From: Pyrenochaeta sp. MPI-SDFR-AT-0127
Taxonomy: Eukaryota > Ascomycota > Dothideomycetes > Pleosporales > Cucurbitariaceae
Direction: 5' to 3'
Assembly (NCBI GenBank): GCA_020747015.1
Contig: JAGTJM010000037.1
Coordinates: 186,001-250,000, forward strand
Length of the DNA stretch: 64,000 nucleotides
Positions 48,739 through 58,997 of the stretch are shown one piece after another. Made by a program: the position numbers and the translations under genes. Under the pieces are notes generated by a model that saw only the letters and a list, made by a program, of their open reading frames with translations, searched no databases and had not been told where the DNA came from. Numbering within the stretch: the stretch's first letter is position 1; every line of letters begins with the position of its first letter.

Positions 48739-50687
48739 TCACACGATTCGTACGCCAACCCTCTGTCTCACTACGTAGTCATTTCGAACCAACCCAACTC
48801 CAACCCTCTTGTACTCTCCATCCACATCAGTCGGCCTGACAACCAGAATATAGTACTCCGTAGCATCACTCTTCCTCCCTACGACAACACATCGTTCTTC
48901 ATGAAGTTTCTTGCCGTCCGCAACGTCATACCGTATCCATCCTCTTTTCTTTCTGAAGAGATTCAAGATAGCACAATGATCCCCGTCTAGCTTCGTCGTG
49001 CATTTCCGAAACTTTCCCAGGTCTGCGATTAGGGCATGTTCGCTGTCCTCATCGAATTGGAGGCCATCCACCCAGTCAACGCCGCCAAAAGGAACGGCTA
49101 CGAACCGTACCCCTCCGGCATAGGCCATCCATGACCACGACGGCACACACCGCTCTTTGTACGCAATCCGTTCCAACTTCTGGTCAGACGCCTGCCAGAG
49201 GAGATTCCTGTGAAAATACTTCTGAAAAACGCCATATCTGCCCTCGCACTTTATGGAGTGTGCAATACGGGCCGCTAACCCAGATACAGCAATGCATCTG
49301 TCAGTCTTCTTTGTCAGGCCACGCTTCGAGTAGTTTTCGAAAAGGAACTCAAGGAATCCTACGGTACGTTCCGCGCCTGATTCAAGGAGCCGGGTCGGGA
49401 AGTTTGGATCAAGCGTGAAATATGTCTTCCTCAAGGGGCTGAGTATAAAGATATCCAGTCAGAAATATGTTAGCGTTAGTATTACAGAGCTCGTACCTTT
49501 CCAGCCTAGTGAGGTTTTCGCAATAAACCCCTTCTCCGCATTCCCAGTACATTTGATTGGCGCTGAAGTGAATAGTCCGTCGGGCTAAAACCCCTTCTTG
49601 CATTACCCATGCTCGATCATTGAGCTGAGCCTTGCCCACATCCTCGTCGAAATCATCTATGTCAGTGCTGACATAGAACCGCTCGCCTGAGTTATTCTGA
49701 ACATAGACATACTCAGTGCCCACATCTCGCTCGAGGAATCCTGCGTTGGAATCAACGGCCGAAGTTGCAGCAACTACGCAGTAAGCCGCCGAAAAAACGA
49801 TCTCCATTTGGCCAGATTGGGCTTTCCAGTCCTCTCCATTGTCGCCGTATTGGATGATGCAAAGTGAATCAATCCAGAGATACAGGATGCCAAGTTCTCT
49901 GGTAACTTGAACAGCATCTTGAAAGGTTTTGGGCAAATCAGAAATTTCAAATCCGCTTCGCCGTTGGGCAACATTGTCCTGGGTTGTACAGTAGGCTTTC
50001 TTCTCGTCATGTGAGAGATTGCCCCAGCAATGGGACAATGCAACGTATTTTTGTCCACTTGCTTCTGAGGCAAGGACTAGACGCACGGAACTTGGATCAT
50101 AACCCGAATCTCTTGGATCACCGACGAAGAGGATTCTAGTCGGAACGGGCGTTTCAGATTCATCTTGGCGCTTATTGCAATCGTGGGACTTGTCACACCG
50201 ATCGAGCCAGGCGCGAAGCAGGGCGGCTCGGTAGGAATTATCAGATTCGGGTAGGATTGGGAGGCCGACCGGAATGCTGCGCTCACTGCGGGCCACGTAT
50301 TCTGCGGTAAGACATGTAATGAGTACGAAATATGTGCAGTACGCAGGAGGATTGAAGTCACGAACTTGGGTTGGAACATAGCCGTAAAAGACGTGGGCCC
50401 CATAGTCCTCTCCGAAGTGCAGTCTCGTATCGCACTATGTCAATAGTTTCATCATCGTCATTCAAGCAGTGCTTAAATGCTTGGTACAGTACTCTGCAGA
50501 TTGAACAGCTTTCGGAAGAAGTACCTATGTCGGAAAGACTTGCCTTATAAACCGAGCCCAGGTTTGCTTCCACGACTGCGCTGCAGCATGAGCAACAGTG
50601 AACAGCGGCAGGAGGCACCCTCGAGGGAAAACCAGTGTAAAGGGTTTTAGCAAAGGCATTGTCGAATGAAAGAGCCCAATCGTTGTA
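48739..50687 (-). CDS. HET-domain protein, body exons (N-terminus lies across the upstream array)
   Basis: Proposed exons are 50687..50493, 50434..50343, 50285..49497 and 49438..48739, together 1,776 nt in one frame (592 codons with stop). The HET domain is clear: YVALSHCWGNLSHDEKKAYC, DLPKTFQDAVQVTRELGI, LYLWIDSLCIIQYGDNGEDW, and LNDRAWVMQEGVLARRTIHF. These are the three blocks of Pfam HET, found in heterokaryon-incompatibility proteins that trigger cell death on meeting non-self. The N-terminal part has CCSCCSAV and SCSICRVLYQAF. The C-terminal part has CVPSWSWMAYAGG, usual in this group. The intron 50435..50492 (donor GTACTG) is my solution to a frame change there; a frameshift is the alternative. 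No in-frame ATG occurs before the HET core, so translation must begin upstream, beyond the tandem array. Confidence 0.85.
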
Positions 50688-50748
50688 CTACTTCCAACTC
50701 GTATCAGATGCAAGGGTAAGATATTAAAGCAACCTGCAGACTACTTAC

Positions 50749-53700
50749 GAGCTACACCACCAGACACGCTCGCATTAGCAGCAGCCTTGCATCTCAAAGT
50801 TCGAAGGCCTACTTACGTACTATACCATCAGACAAGCCAGTATTAGTAGCAGACTCGCATGTTTGCAGGTCTACTTACGTCCTATACCACCAGACACGCC
50901 AGCATTAGCAGCAGCCTTGCATCTTAAAGTTCGCAGGTCTACTTACGCGCTACACCACCAGACACGCCAGTATTAGCAGCAGCCTCACATATCAAAGTTC
51001 GCAGGTCTACTTACGCGCTACACCACCAGACACGCTAGTATTAGCAGCAGCCTCATATATTAAAGTTCGGAGGTCTACTTACGCGCTACACCACCAGACA
51101 CGCCAGAATTAGTAGCAGCCTCGCATACTAAAGTTCGAATGTCTACTTACGTTCTACACCACCAGACACACTAGCATTAGCAGAAGCCTCACATATCAAA
51201 ATTCGAAGGTCTACTTACCTCCTACACCACCAGACACGCCAGCATTAGTAGAAGCCTTGCATCTCAAAGTTCGAAGGTCTACTTACCTCCTGCACCACCA
51301 GACACGCCAGCATTAGCCGCAGCCTTGCATCTCAAAGTTCGCAGGTCTACTTACCAACTACAACACCAGATACGCCAGTATTAGCAGAAGCCTCGCATAT
51401 CAAAGTTCGAAGGTCTACTTACGCGCTACACCACACACGCCAGCATTAGCAGCAGCCTTGCATCTCAAAGTTTGCAGGTCTACTTACGTCCTACACCACC
51501 AGACATGCCAGCATTAGCAGCAGCCTTGCATCTCAAAGTTCGAAGGTCGACTTACGCGCTACACCACCAGACACGCCAGAATTAGCAGCCTCGTATATCA
51601 AAAGTTCGCAGGTCTACTTACGCGCTACACCACCAGATATGCCAGCATTAGCAGTAGCCTCATATATCAAAGTTCACAGGTCTACTTACGTACTACACCA
51701 CCAGACAAGCCAGCATTAGCAGCAGCCTCGCATCTCAAAGTTCGCAGGTCTACTTACCAACTACAACACCAAACACTCCAGCATTAGCAGCAGCCTTGCA
51801 TCTCAAAGTTCGAAGGTCTACTTACCTTCTGCACCACCACACACGCCAGCATTAGCAGCAGCCTCGCATGATTGCAGGTCTACTTACGTCCTACACCACC
51901 AGATATGCTAGCATTAGCAGCAGCCTTGCATCTCAAAGTTCGAAGGTCTACTTACGTACTATACGACCAGATAAGCCAGTATTAGTAGCAGACTCGCATG
52001 TTTGCAGGTCTACTTACCTCCTGCACCACCAGACACACCAGCATTAGCAGCAGCCTTGCATCTCAGAGTTCGAAGGTCTACTTACCTTCTGCACCACCAG
52101 ACATGCCAGCATTAGCAGCAGCCTCGCATATCAAAGTTCGAAGGTCTACTTACACGCTACACCAGACACGCCAGCATTAGCAGCAGCTTCGCATCTCAAA
52201 GTTCGCAGATCTACTTACGCGCTACACCACCAGATACGCCAGCATTAGCAGCAGCCTTACATCTCAAAGTTCGAAGGTCTACTTACCTTCTGCACCACCA
52301 GACACGCCAGCATTAGCAGCAGCCTCACATCTCAAAGTTCGAAGGTCTACTTACCTCCTGCACCACCAGACACGCCAGTATTAGCAGAAGCCTCGCATAT
52401 CAAAGTTTGCAGGTCTACGTACGCGCTACACCACCAGACATGCCAGTATTAGCAGCATCCTTGCATATTAAAGTTCGCAGGTCTACTTACTAGCTACACC
52501 ACCAGACATGCCAGAATTAGTAGCAGCCTTGCATCTTAAAGTTTGCAGGCCTACTTACGTCCTACACCACCAGACACGCCAGCATTAGCAGCAGCCTTGC
52601 ATCTCAAAGTTCGAAGGTCTACTTACCTCCTGCACCACCAGACACGCCAGAATTAGCAGCAGCCTTGCATCTTAAAGTTCGCAGGTCTACTTACCTCCTA
52701 CACCACCAGACACGCCAGTATTAGTAGAAGCCTCGCATATCAAAGTTCACAGGTCTAATTACGCGCTACACCACCAGATACGCCAGCATTAGCAGCAGCC
52801 TTGCATCTCAAAGTTCGAAGGTCTACTTACCTTCTGCACCACCAGATACGCCAGCATTAGTAGCAGCCTTGCATCTCAAAGTTCGAAGGTCTACTTACCT
52901 CCTGCACCACCAGACACGCCAGCATTAGCCACAGCTGCGCATCTCAAAGTTCACAGGTCTACTTACGCCCTACACCACCAGACACGCCAGAATTAGCAGC
53001 AGCCTCGCATGATTGCAGGTCTACTTACGTCCTACACCACCAGATATGCCAGCATTAGCAGCAGCCTTGCATCTCAAAGTTCAAAGGTCTACTTACCTTC
53101 TGCACCACCACACACGCCAGCATTAGCAGCAGCCTCGTATAATTGCAGGTCTACTTACGTCCTACACCACCAGATATGCCAGCATTAGCAGCAGCCTTGC
53201 ATCTCAAAGTTCGAAGGTCTACTTACGTACTATACCACCAGACAAGCCAGTATTAGTAGCAGACTCGCATGTTTGCAGGTCTACTTACTAGCTACACCAC
53301 CAGACGCGCCAGTATTAGCCGCAGCCTCGCATATCAAAGTTCACAAGTCTACTTACCAACTACACCACCAGACACGCCAGAATTAGCAGCAGCCTTACAT
53401 CTCAAAGTTCGCAGGTCTACTTACGCGCTACACCACCGGACACGCCAGCATTAGCAGCAGCTTCGCATCTCAAAGTTTGCAGGTCTACTTACGTCCTACG
53501 CCACCAGACATGCCAGCATTAGCAGCAGCCTTGCATCTCAAAGTTCGAAGGTCTACTTACGCCCTACACCACCAGACACACCAGCATTAGCAGCAGCCTT
53601 ACATGTTTGCAGGTCTACTTACCAACTACACCGCCAGACATGCCAGCATTAGCAGCAGCCTCGCATATCAAAGTTCGCAGATCTACTTACACACTATACC

Positions 53701-53761
53701 GCCAGACACACCAGCATTAGCAGAAGCCTTGCATACCAAAGTTCGCAGGTCTACCTACCTC
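50749..53761 (-). repeat. Tandem array of 46 mini-intron/one-codon-exon units
   Basis: A 68-bp unit is repeated head to tail. On the minus strand each unit reads as donor GTAAGT (43 of 46; others GTACGT, GTAATT, GTAGGT), a branch-like CTAAT about 25 nt before the end, then acceptor TGTAG, TGCAG or TATAG, and three bases before the next donor. Spacings between successive three-base exons are 68 bp (35 times), 62 (7), 65 (2) and 66 (1), so intron lengths are 65, 59, 62 and 63 nt, while the AG-to-GT spacer is three bases in all 46 cases. The first triplet in transcription order is 53761..53759 and the last 50751..50749. The triplets use 12 types (mainly CGC, GAG, GAC, AAG, TAC, TTG), none a stop. 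The last triplet is followed by a 61-nt intron leading in phase 0 into the HET exons. Confidence 0.85.
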
Positions 53762-53813
53762 CTGAAGACATATTCACTCATACTGTTTAAATCCTACCAT
53801 ATCGAACACTTAC

Positions 53814-53892
53814 CTGCTAAGCATGCTATTAGCAACTGTTAGATATTCTAGTGGAAATCACAACCTACCGTAAATAACCAGCTACGACTCAT
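53814..53892 (-). CDS. Putative first exon and first three-base exon of the HET gene
   Basis: On the minus strand ATG at 53892 opens eight codons (MSRSWLFT) up to the donor GTAGGT at 53868. A 52-nt intron with a GCTAAT branch site and TTAG acceptor leads to CAG (53816..53814), followed directly by donor GTAAGT and a second 52-nt intron ending TTCAG before the first array triplet. These two introns are not copies of the array unit, yet the exon between them is again three bases. A GTGAGT a few bases before the ATG could act as a competing donor, so the exact 5' end is uncertain. Confidence 0.5.
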
Positions 53893-53974
53893 ATTTTTAC
53901 TCACGAGAATTTGTAAAGATGTGTTGTAGATGGTTCTTGGTAGGTGACTTAATATGACGATACCCCTTAACACC

Positions 53975-53982
53975 TATTTATA
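53975..53982 (-). promoter_or_regulatory. TATA box for the HET/array transcript
   Basis: TATAAATA on the minus strand (plus: TATTTATA) lies 83 bp upstream of the proposed ATG. It is followed by A/C-rich leader-like sequence (CATCTACAACACATC), as is usual in fungal 5' UTRs. It supports transcription entering the array from this side. Confidence 0.5.
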
Positions 53983-54163
53983 AAAGCGGGGTAGCTCTCT
54001 TAGCTGCTACCTCAATGCTTCGACCATACAATTGCTCCAGTGGGGCCGCACATCCATTAGGCCAAGTGGCAACATTAGTAAGGATAATAAATTATAATTG
54101 TTCAGAAGTGGGATATTAGTGGTCTTTGCAAGAAGTAACTTGCTATATTAAATACTTCGCCTC

Positions 54164-55307
54164 GCTACAGCTTTCAGGGAAGATGGCCGACCCGCACCGG
54201 CGCAGACCTTGCCGTAAACGTCTAGAATAGATGGCGTTGGGAAGAGATATAACGATCGTTTCCACTGACAGAGAACGGCATGCAGCCCTAGATAGTGTAG
54301 TGCCTTGCCAAGCATTGCTACCATCACAGCTCTGCTATCCTTATCCATCGCAAATATAAACAATCTAAACCGCTTATGTCCCTTACATGTCAAACTAAAG
54401 CACATCTCTACAACCCTAAAGATTGCAGTGCTCACATAGGGAGCTGTTTGTTATTTAACCATATAATAGCTGTATCACTAAAGTATATTAAGCCCTTCCA
54501 CCTTCTTATACGCTTATAATAACGGCGTTCTACCAGCGACGCTTAACCTACTTACTAAAGCGTAGGCGCTAATTTCTAGGGCCACGGCACTCTATCTTAT
54601 CTTATACCCCTCTTATATCATCGTATATCCCCCTTAACGAGCTGAGATTAGATCTCAGCTGCTACTTAGTCTAGGAATCGGCTTAAGTGGGCTTAAGACA
54701 TAGGCACATAGTGAGCCTAATTAGGTCTTTTGTTCGGTTAGCGGAGGGAATAACAGTAAGTTTCGGGGCTTAATGGTAAGGAAGCTATCATAGTTATTAT
54801 ACGTTAGACCGCATCTTAATGTGCGTAGGATAGCTGTGTTAACCGCTTCAACGCTGGAAACACGTTAGCTGACCAATAAGCGCCGTGGCCGTGCGCATCT
54901 TAGCGCTGCTCCTAATCCCAAGCCGGATTTAATCATAAACGGGCAATGTTATGTCAGCTTTAACAAGAATTGCTCTGATTAGAGGGTTTTTAACGAAAGT
55001 ACTAGTCTGGGTGGCGATCGTGCATAAATTAGCGCCTAGATCAGCCCTCACGGCTAATCATAGCTCCTAAGTGTTTCTATTAGATCCCTAGACGTATACG
55101 AAAGCTGCGCATATATTGCGATAGATAGAAATGATAGTGGTGGCTCTATATTAGGGGAGGTTCGTTATTGCTATAAAGAAGGTCTCCTCGCGGATTAGAA
55201 GGGCAAGCGACTCTACGACTGTAATTTTTATATAGATGCACGTGGATAGGTTCAGGGGTCATCTTAGTATATGGGTTAAGAGGAATTTTAGATTATTAAC
55301 GCGTGTA
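54164..55307 (-). repeat. Right arm of the ~1.1-kb inverted repeat pair
   Basis: Inverted match of 47383-48480. The outer edge ends AACGCGTGTA. The arm is richer in T/A than the left one at most variable positions (for example GCGCTAATTTATGCACG where the left arm has GCGCGGATTCATGCGCG), the pattern left by RIP. A minus frame at 54148-54435 and its partner at 48236-48556 share a reading frame across the arms but resemble nothing known. Confidence 0.9.
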
Positions 55308-56245
55308 ACTTATGTAATTATATATTTTTTCAAGGTGCAGCAACGTCCGTCATGACGTTGCGAGACATATTGTGTAGCGAGACGCTGGAAACGCTTTCCA
55401 ACACAAGAAACCCAACATGAAGCTAGGGAAATATAATCTCTTGGAATAATACCTTTACATCATAAAGTTATCTTCATCTACATATATCTCAAGCATATGC
55501 TGTGCTTACCATACAATACTATAACTTGCTATAGCGTTGCACAACCGCCTCACTTTGGCCGGCAGTGAGTGCGTCAAAAGTGCATATATCCTAGCACAGG
55601 TCTATTAATTTCTAGCTCAGCATATAAAAAGCCTATGCAGAGAGCTGTGCTTAGGTTTGAGGTGCTTCTGTGCTTCTGTGCTTCTGTGCTGATGTTAAGT
55701 TCCCTAGGTAGAATGGACGGAGGAGGAAGATTGAGCACCTGGCTTAAAACAGCTTAGCTGTAAATTTATGGTTACGGTAGACCGACTTAGCTTAAGACTC
55801 GGTTAGAGCCCGTTACTTAGAATCATTTTATCTAGCGTTGTGTGACCACAAGGTTCGGCGTCATATCCTGTAGACTGGAATTCGGCGCGGTTAGTGTTGG
55901 TATTGTTGCTTAACACCCTGTCTTCTCTGCCCACCGTTCCGCAACTTTATATCATTCGTACAACTGGAGCAATGTGTCTCTCGTTTTCCCTTGTTACTGG
56001 AATCCTCGTTGACTCTGGCACTTCGCTCTTTCGAACCGCTTTGGCAGGTGGATCTGACCTATCTCTATGACCAGCAGCGATTAAACCTGTTCAATGCCCA
56101 TCTCTGGTGCATAAGACAGAACGGGGCGATCAGCAGTGTAATTAGTCAGCACCACCGCTCGTTACTCAACTTTTGTTAGAAGGACGTAGTATTTGACGTC
56201 ATTGTCATTCTCGTGCATTGGGAATATAAGTCGCCTTGAAGCTGG
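55308..56245. other. AT-rich intergenic region right of the inverted repeat
   Basis: A perfect 8-bp stem hairpin is at 55340-55361 (GCAACGTC, loop CGTCAT, GACGTTGC), and three tandem copies of GTGCTTCT start near 55665. No gene recognised. Confidence 0.5.
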
Positions 56246-57510
56246 ATGATCTTATTAAACATAACACTCGATCCAAAACATCCAACACAGATAGTTATCA
56301 AGTCAACATCCAAGTCTATCCACTCTTTCAAGCTCTCAATCCCATTGTCTACTCTCGATGACTTGCAAACGCGTCTTCGGTTGACCCGCTGGCCAGACAA
56401 GGAGACAGTTACCGATTGGTCTCAGGGCGTTCCCCTTGCAACAATTAAAGAGCTTTGCGAGTATTGGCAGACAAAATACGATTGGCGGCGATGTGAAGCA
56501 CTGCTCAACTCGTACCCACAATTCACGACGACCATTGACGGTGTGGAGATTTATTTCTTACACATCCGGTCAAAGCACGAGAACGCTCTTCCAATGGTCC
56601 TTACACATGGCTGGCCTGGTTCAATTTTAGAATTCAGACATGTAGTTGACAAGCTCGTCGATCCCGAGTCTCACGGCGGCTCTCCCAAGGACGCATTCCA
56701 TCTTGTCATCCCAGCACTCCCGGGTTATGCCTTCTCCAGTAAGCCGACGGAGACAGGATGGGATTACCGTCGCACCGCACGTGCATGGGCTGAGTTAATG
56801 CAACGATTGGGCTATGCAGACAGCGGATGGGTCGCTCAAGGCGGGGACTGGGGGGCCCAGTTGGTCGCAAGTCTGGGTCATCAAGCACCAAAGGGACTGA
56901 AGAGTGTTCATATGAACTCCATATACCTTGAGCCGAAGGTAAATTCTGCTGTAACGTACTTGGGCAAGACACATGCTAATCTACTTTGCAGAAAGAGATT
57001 CAAATATCAAGCCAGGATAAGACGGGCGAAGAACGAGCCATGCATCTAGACCAGCATCGGGACAGAGGGCATTACGGGTACTACGTCCAGCAGTCGACGA
57101 GACCGCAGACCATTGGCTACGGGCTTGCTGACTCACCAATCGCGCAGGCTGCTTGGATCTATGAAAAATTTAGAGACTGGTCCCATCACGATGGGAATGT
57201 GGAGACGGTGTTCAGTAAAGATGAAATGCTCGACACGATTATGTTGTATTGGCTCTCTAATTCTGGATCATCATCTGCTCGTTATTATTGGGAGTGCGAG
57301 TTCGACTCAACCGCGTGGCCGATTGATATCCCAGTTGGCGTGAGTTGGTTCGCCGGCGATACGACTTATGGTCCGAGGGAATGGTGCGAAAGGTACTACA
57401 AGAACATTGTGCATTGGAAGGAGGTGGACAGAGGGGGCCACTTTGCGGCGTGGGAGGTACCAAACCTTTTTGTTGCAGAGATATGCGAGTGGGGAAGCAA
57501 AATCAGGTGA
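56246..57510 (+). CDS. Epoxide hydrolase (EHN domain plus alpha/beta hydrolase, microsomal-like)
   Basis: Exons are 56246..56938 and 56992..57510 (403 aa). The enzyme opens epoxides to diols through an alkyl-enzyme intermediate. The N-terminal EHN domain has RLRLTRWPD and YWQTKYDWRRCEALLNSYPQ. The oxyanion motif HGWPGS is at 121-126, the nucleophile Asp201 lies in GGDWGAQ, and the catalytic His381 lies in RGGHFAAWE. The phase-0 intron falls after the nucleophile half. Likely uses are detoxification or secondary metabolism; no membrane anchor is visible. It lies just outside the inverted-repeat island. Confidence 0.92.
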
Positions 57511-57744
57511 TAGGACATTAACCATGTTCTTGATGTGTGTACACGAATTTATGAGTTGCATATAGCTCTCAGACGAGTCCAACTCGCGGCTTATAGAATC
57601 CACAATTACGCGTGCTGTTGACAGTAATGTAATGGCTGCAGTTATGTAGTTATTGTTATTTTATCTGAGCTTAGGTCCGCATAATATGTAATGGAAACTT
57701 ACTGTTCGATTTGGAGGAACAACTCGAACAGAGCATTATAGAAC

Positions 57745-58398
57745 TCAGTACATGCCACCTTCGAAGGGTTCGCCTAAACGCACATTTGAACCTTCCATCT
57801 CAACCCGATTCTCGACGTACGCAATCCATCCATTTTCATGCCACTTCCTGAGGTCGATTTCGCCTCCGGGCTCAAGCGTAACTGCATTGACACTCAGATA
57901 ATGATAAGGTTCTGTCTCTTCCTTGCCATCCTTCTCAATCGTTCTTGTTGTGCCTACTGTCTTCCACACCTTTTGAAACTTCGTTTTATCCTCTACCTCC
58001 TTTGTGCCGGCCCAATGCTCGACATCCAAGTCGACTTGCTGCCATTCACCGGCAAGACCAACAATCCTCACGCCACAATTTTTGCAAAAGTACCAGCCTT
58101 GCTTCTTGGTGAAGGCTCTGTACTCACCGAGTTCGTCAATTGAAGCAGGTGACGTGAGAATGAAGTCATCCGACGGGTTGATAGGGCGACAGTGGAAGTA
58201 GCCCATCTGCGGAAGTCAGCCTTCTTATAAGTGATGATAAGAGACATGTGTCGTTACTTTGTGGCAGGTCGTACAGTTACATTTGTAGATGCGAATCGAT
58301 ATCGTATTTGGAGCCGGTATTGGTGGAAATTTGAGTCTGAGTTGGTATTGAATGTCGCCGCAGTGGCACGAGCCAGGATATGCTTTAGAAGTAGACAT
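57745..58398 (-). CDS. GFA-domain protein, fourth and divergent copy
   Basis: Exons are 58398..58258 and 58206..57745 (200 aa). Zinc clusters are CHCGDIQY, CNCTTCHK (broken by the intron after Lys47) and FCKNCGVRI. Intron position and sequence differ from the tandem trio at 4.7-8.7 kb, so this belongs to a separate GFA subfamily rather than a fourth tandem duplicate. Convergent with the epoxide hydrolase (235 bp apart). Substrate unknown. Confidence 0.88.
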
Positions 58399-58997
58399 GG
58401 TGCCTCAGGTGCTTGGTGGGTATTGATGATTGCGGGTGGCAAGAGACGGATACTTATCATGAAAGCTGACAAAGAATGCTCTTTGACCTGAGCGGATCAG
58501 CGCTACAAGGTTTGTGGGAGCCCAGGCAGCAAGTTCATGAGGCGTCACAAAGTAGGCAGCTCGTGGAACGCGGGTTCCCGAAGAGGTACAGCGCAATGCG
58601 CCCTACAGTCATCACGATGTATTAGCCCGTACAATCATTGCTGTCAGCATACAAGAATCATCATGAGTCGATCTTCTTTACGAGAACAGCCTCAAGAAAT
58701 GGTGCTTTGATTGCAAATTGCTTTCCACTAGCGGCCTGGTGGCTTTCGTCCCATGTTACCCCGCTCACTGCTTGCACATGAGGCGCGAGCGGCCTTGAAA
58801 ACATGAATATTAGCTTGTTCTATATCTGATGGCGCTGGTATACAGCAGTGGATGGATGCGAGCAAGGCGAGAGAAGTTAACTTGGCCATGTGTTCGGGCT
58901 TGGTAGCTCCGTACCTGCCACCTGAGAGGCGCTAGATGCGGCCGATTTTCAGTCTCACATGCTTCCACCAGCAACAACCATCCGCATTCGACTCATC
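58399..58997. promoter_or_regulatory. Divergent region between the GFA gene and the ABHD12-like gene
   Basis: Putative two-way promoter of about 0.6 kb. No TATA box or repeat recognised. Confidence 0.4.

Noticed and set aside
50749..53761. CRISPR-like array
   Set aside because: Repeats are contiguous 68-bp units with only three variable bases between conserved ends, in a eukaryotic genome; there are no spacers or cas genes.
50749..53761. A coding minisatellite (protein VNTR)
   Set aside because: A 68-bp period would rotate through all frames and meets stops in each; only the spliced-triplet reading stays open over the array and continues into HET.
51998..53842. Short plus-strand ORFs inside the tandem array (such as 51998-52180, 53269-53454, 53603-53842)
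   Set aside because: They are translations of the repeat itself. The 68-bp period is not a multiple of three, so frames shift every unit and soon end.
47383..55307. A complete DNA transposon bounded by the inverted repeats
   Set aside because: No transposase or clear target-site duplication beyond a possible TA was found, so only inverted repeats are annotated.
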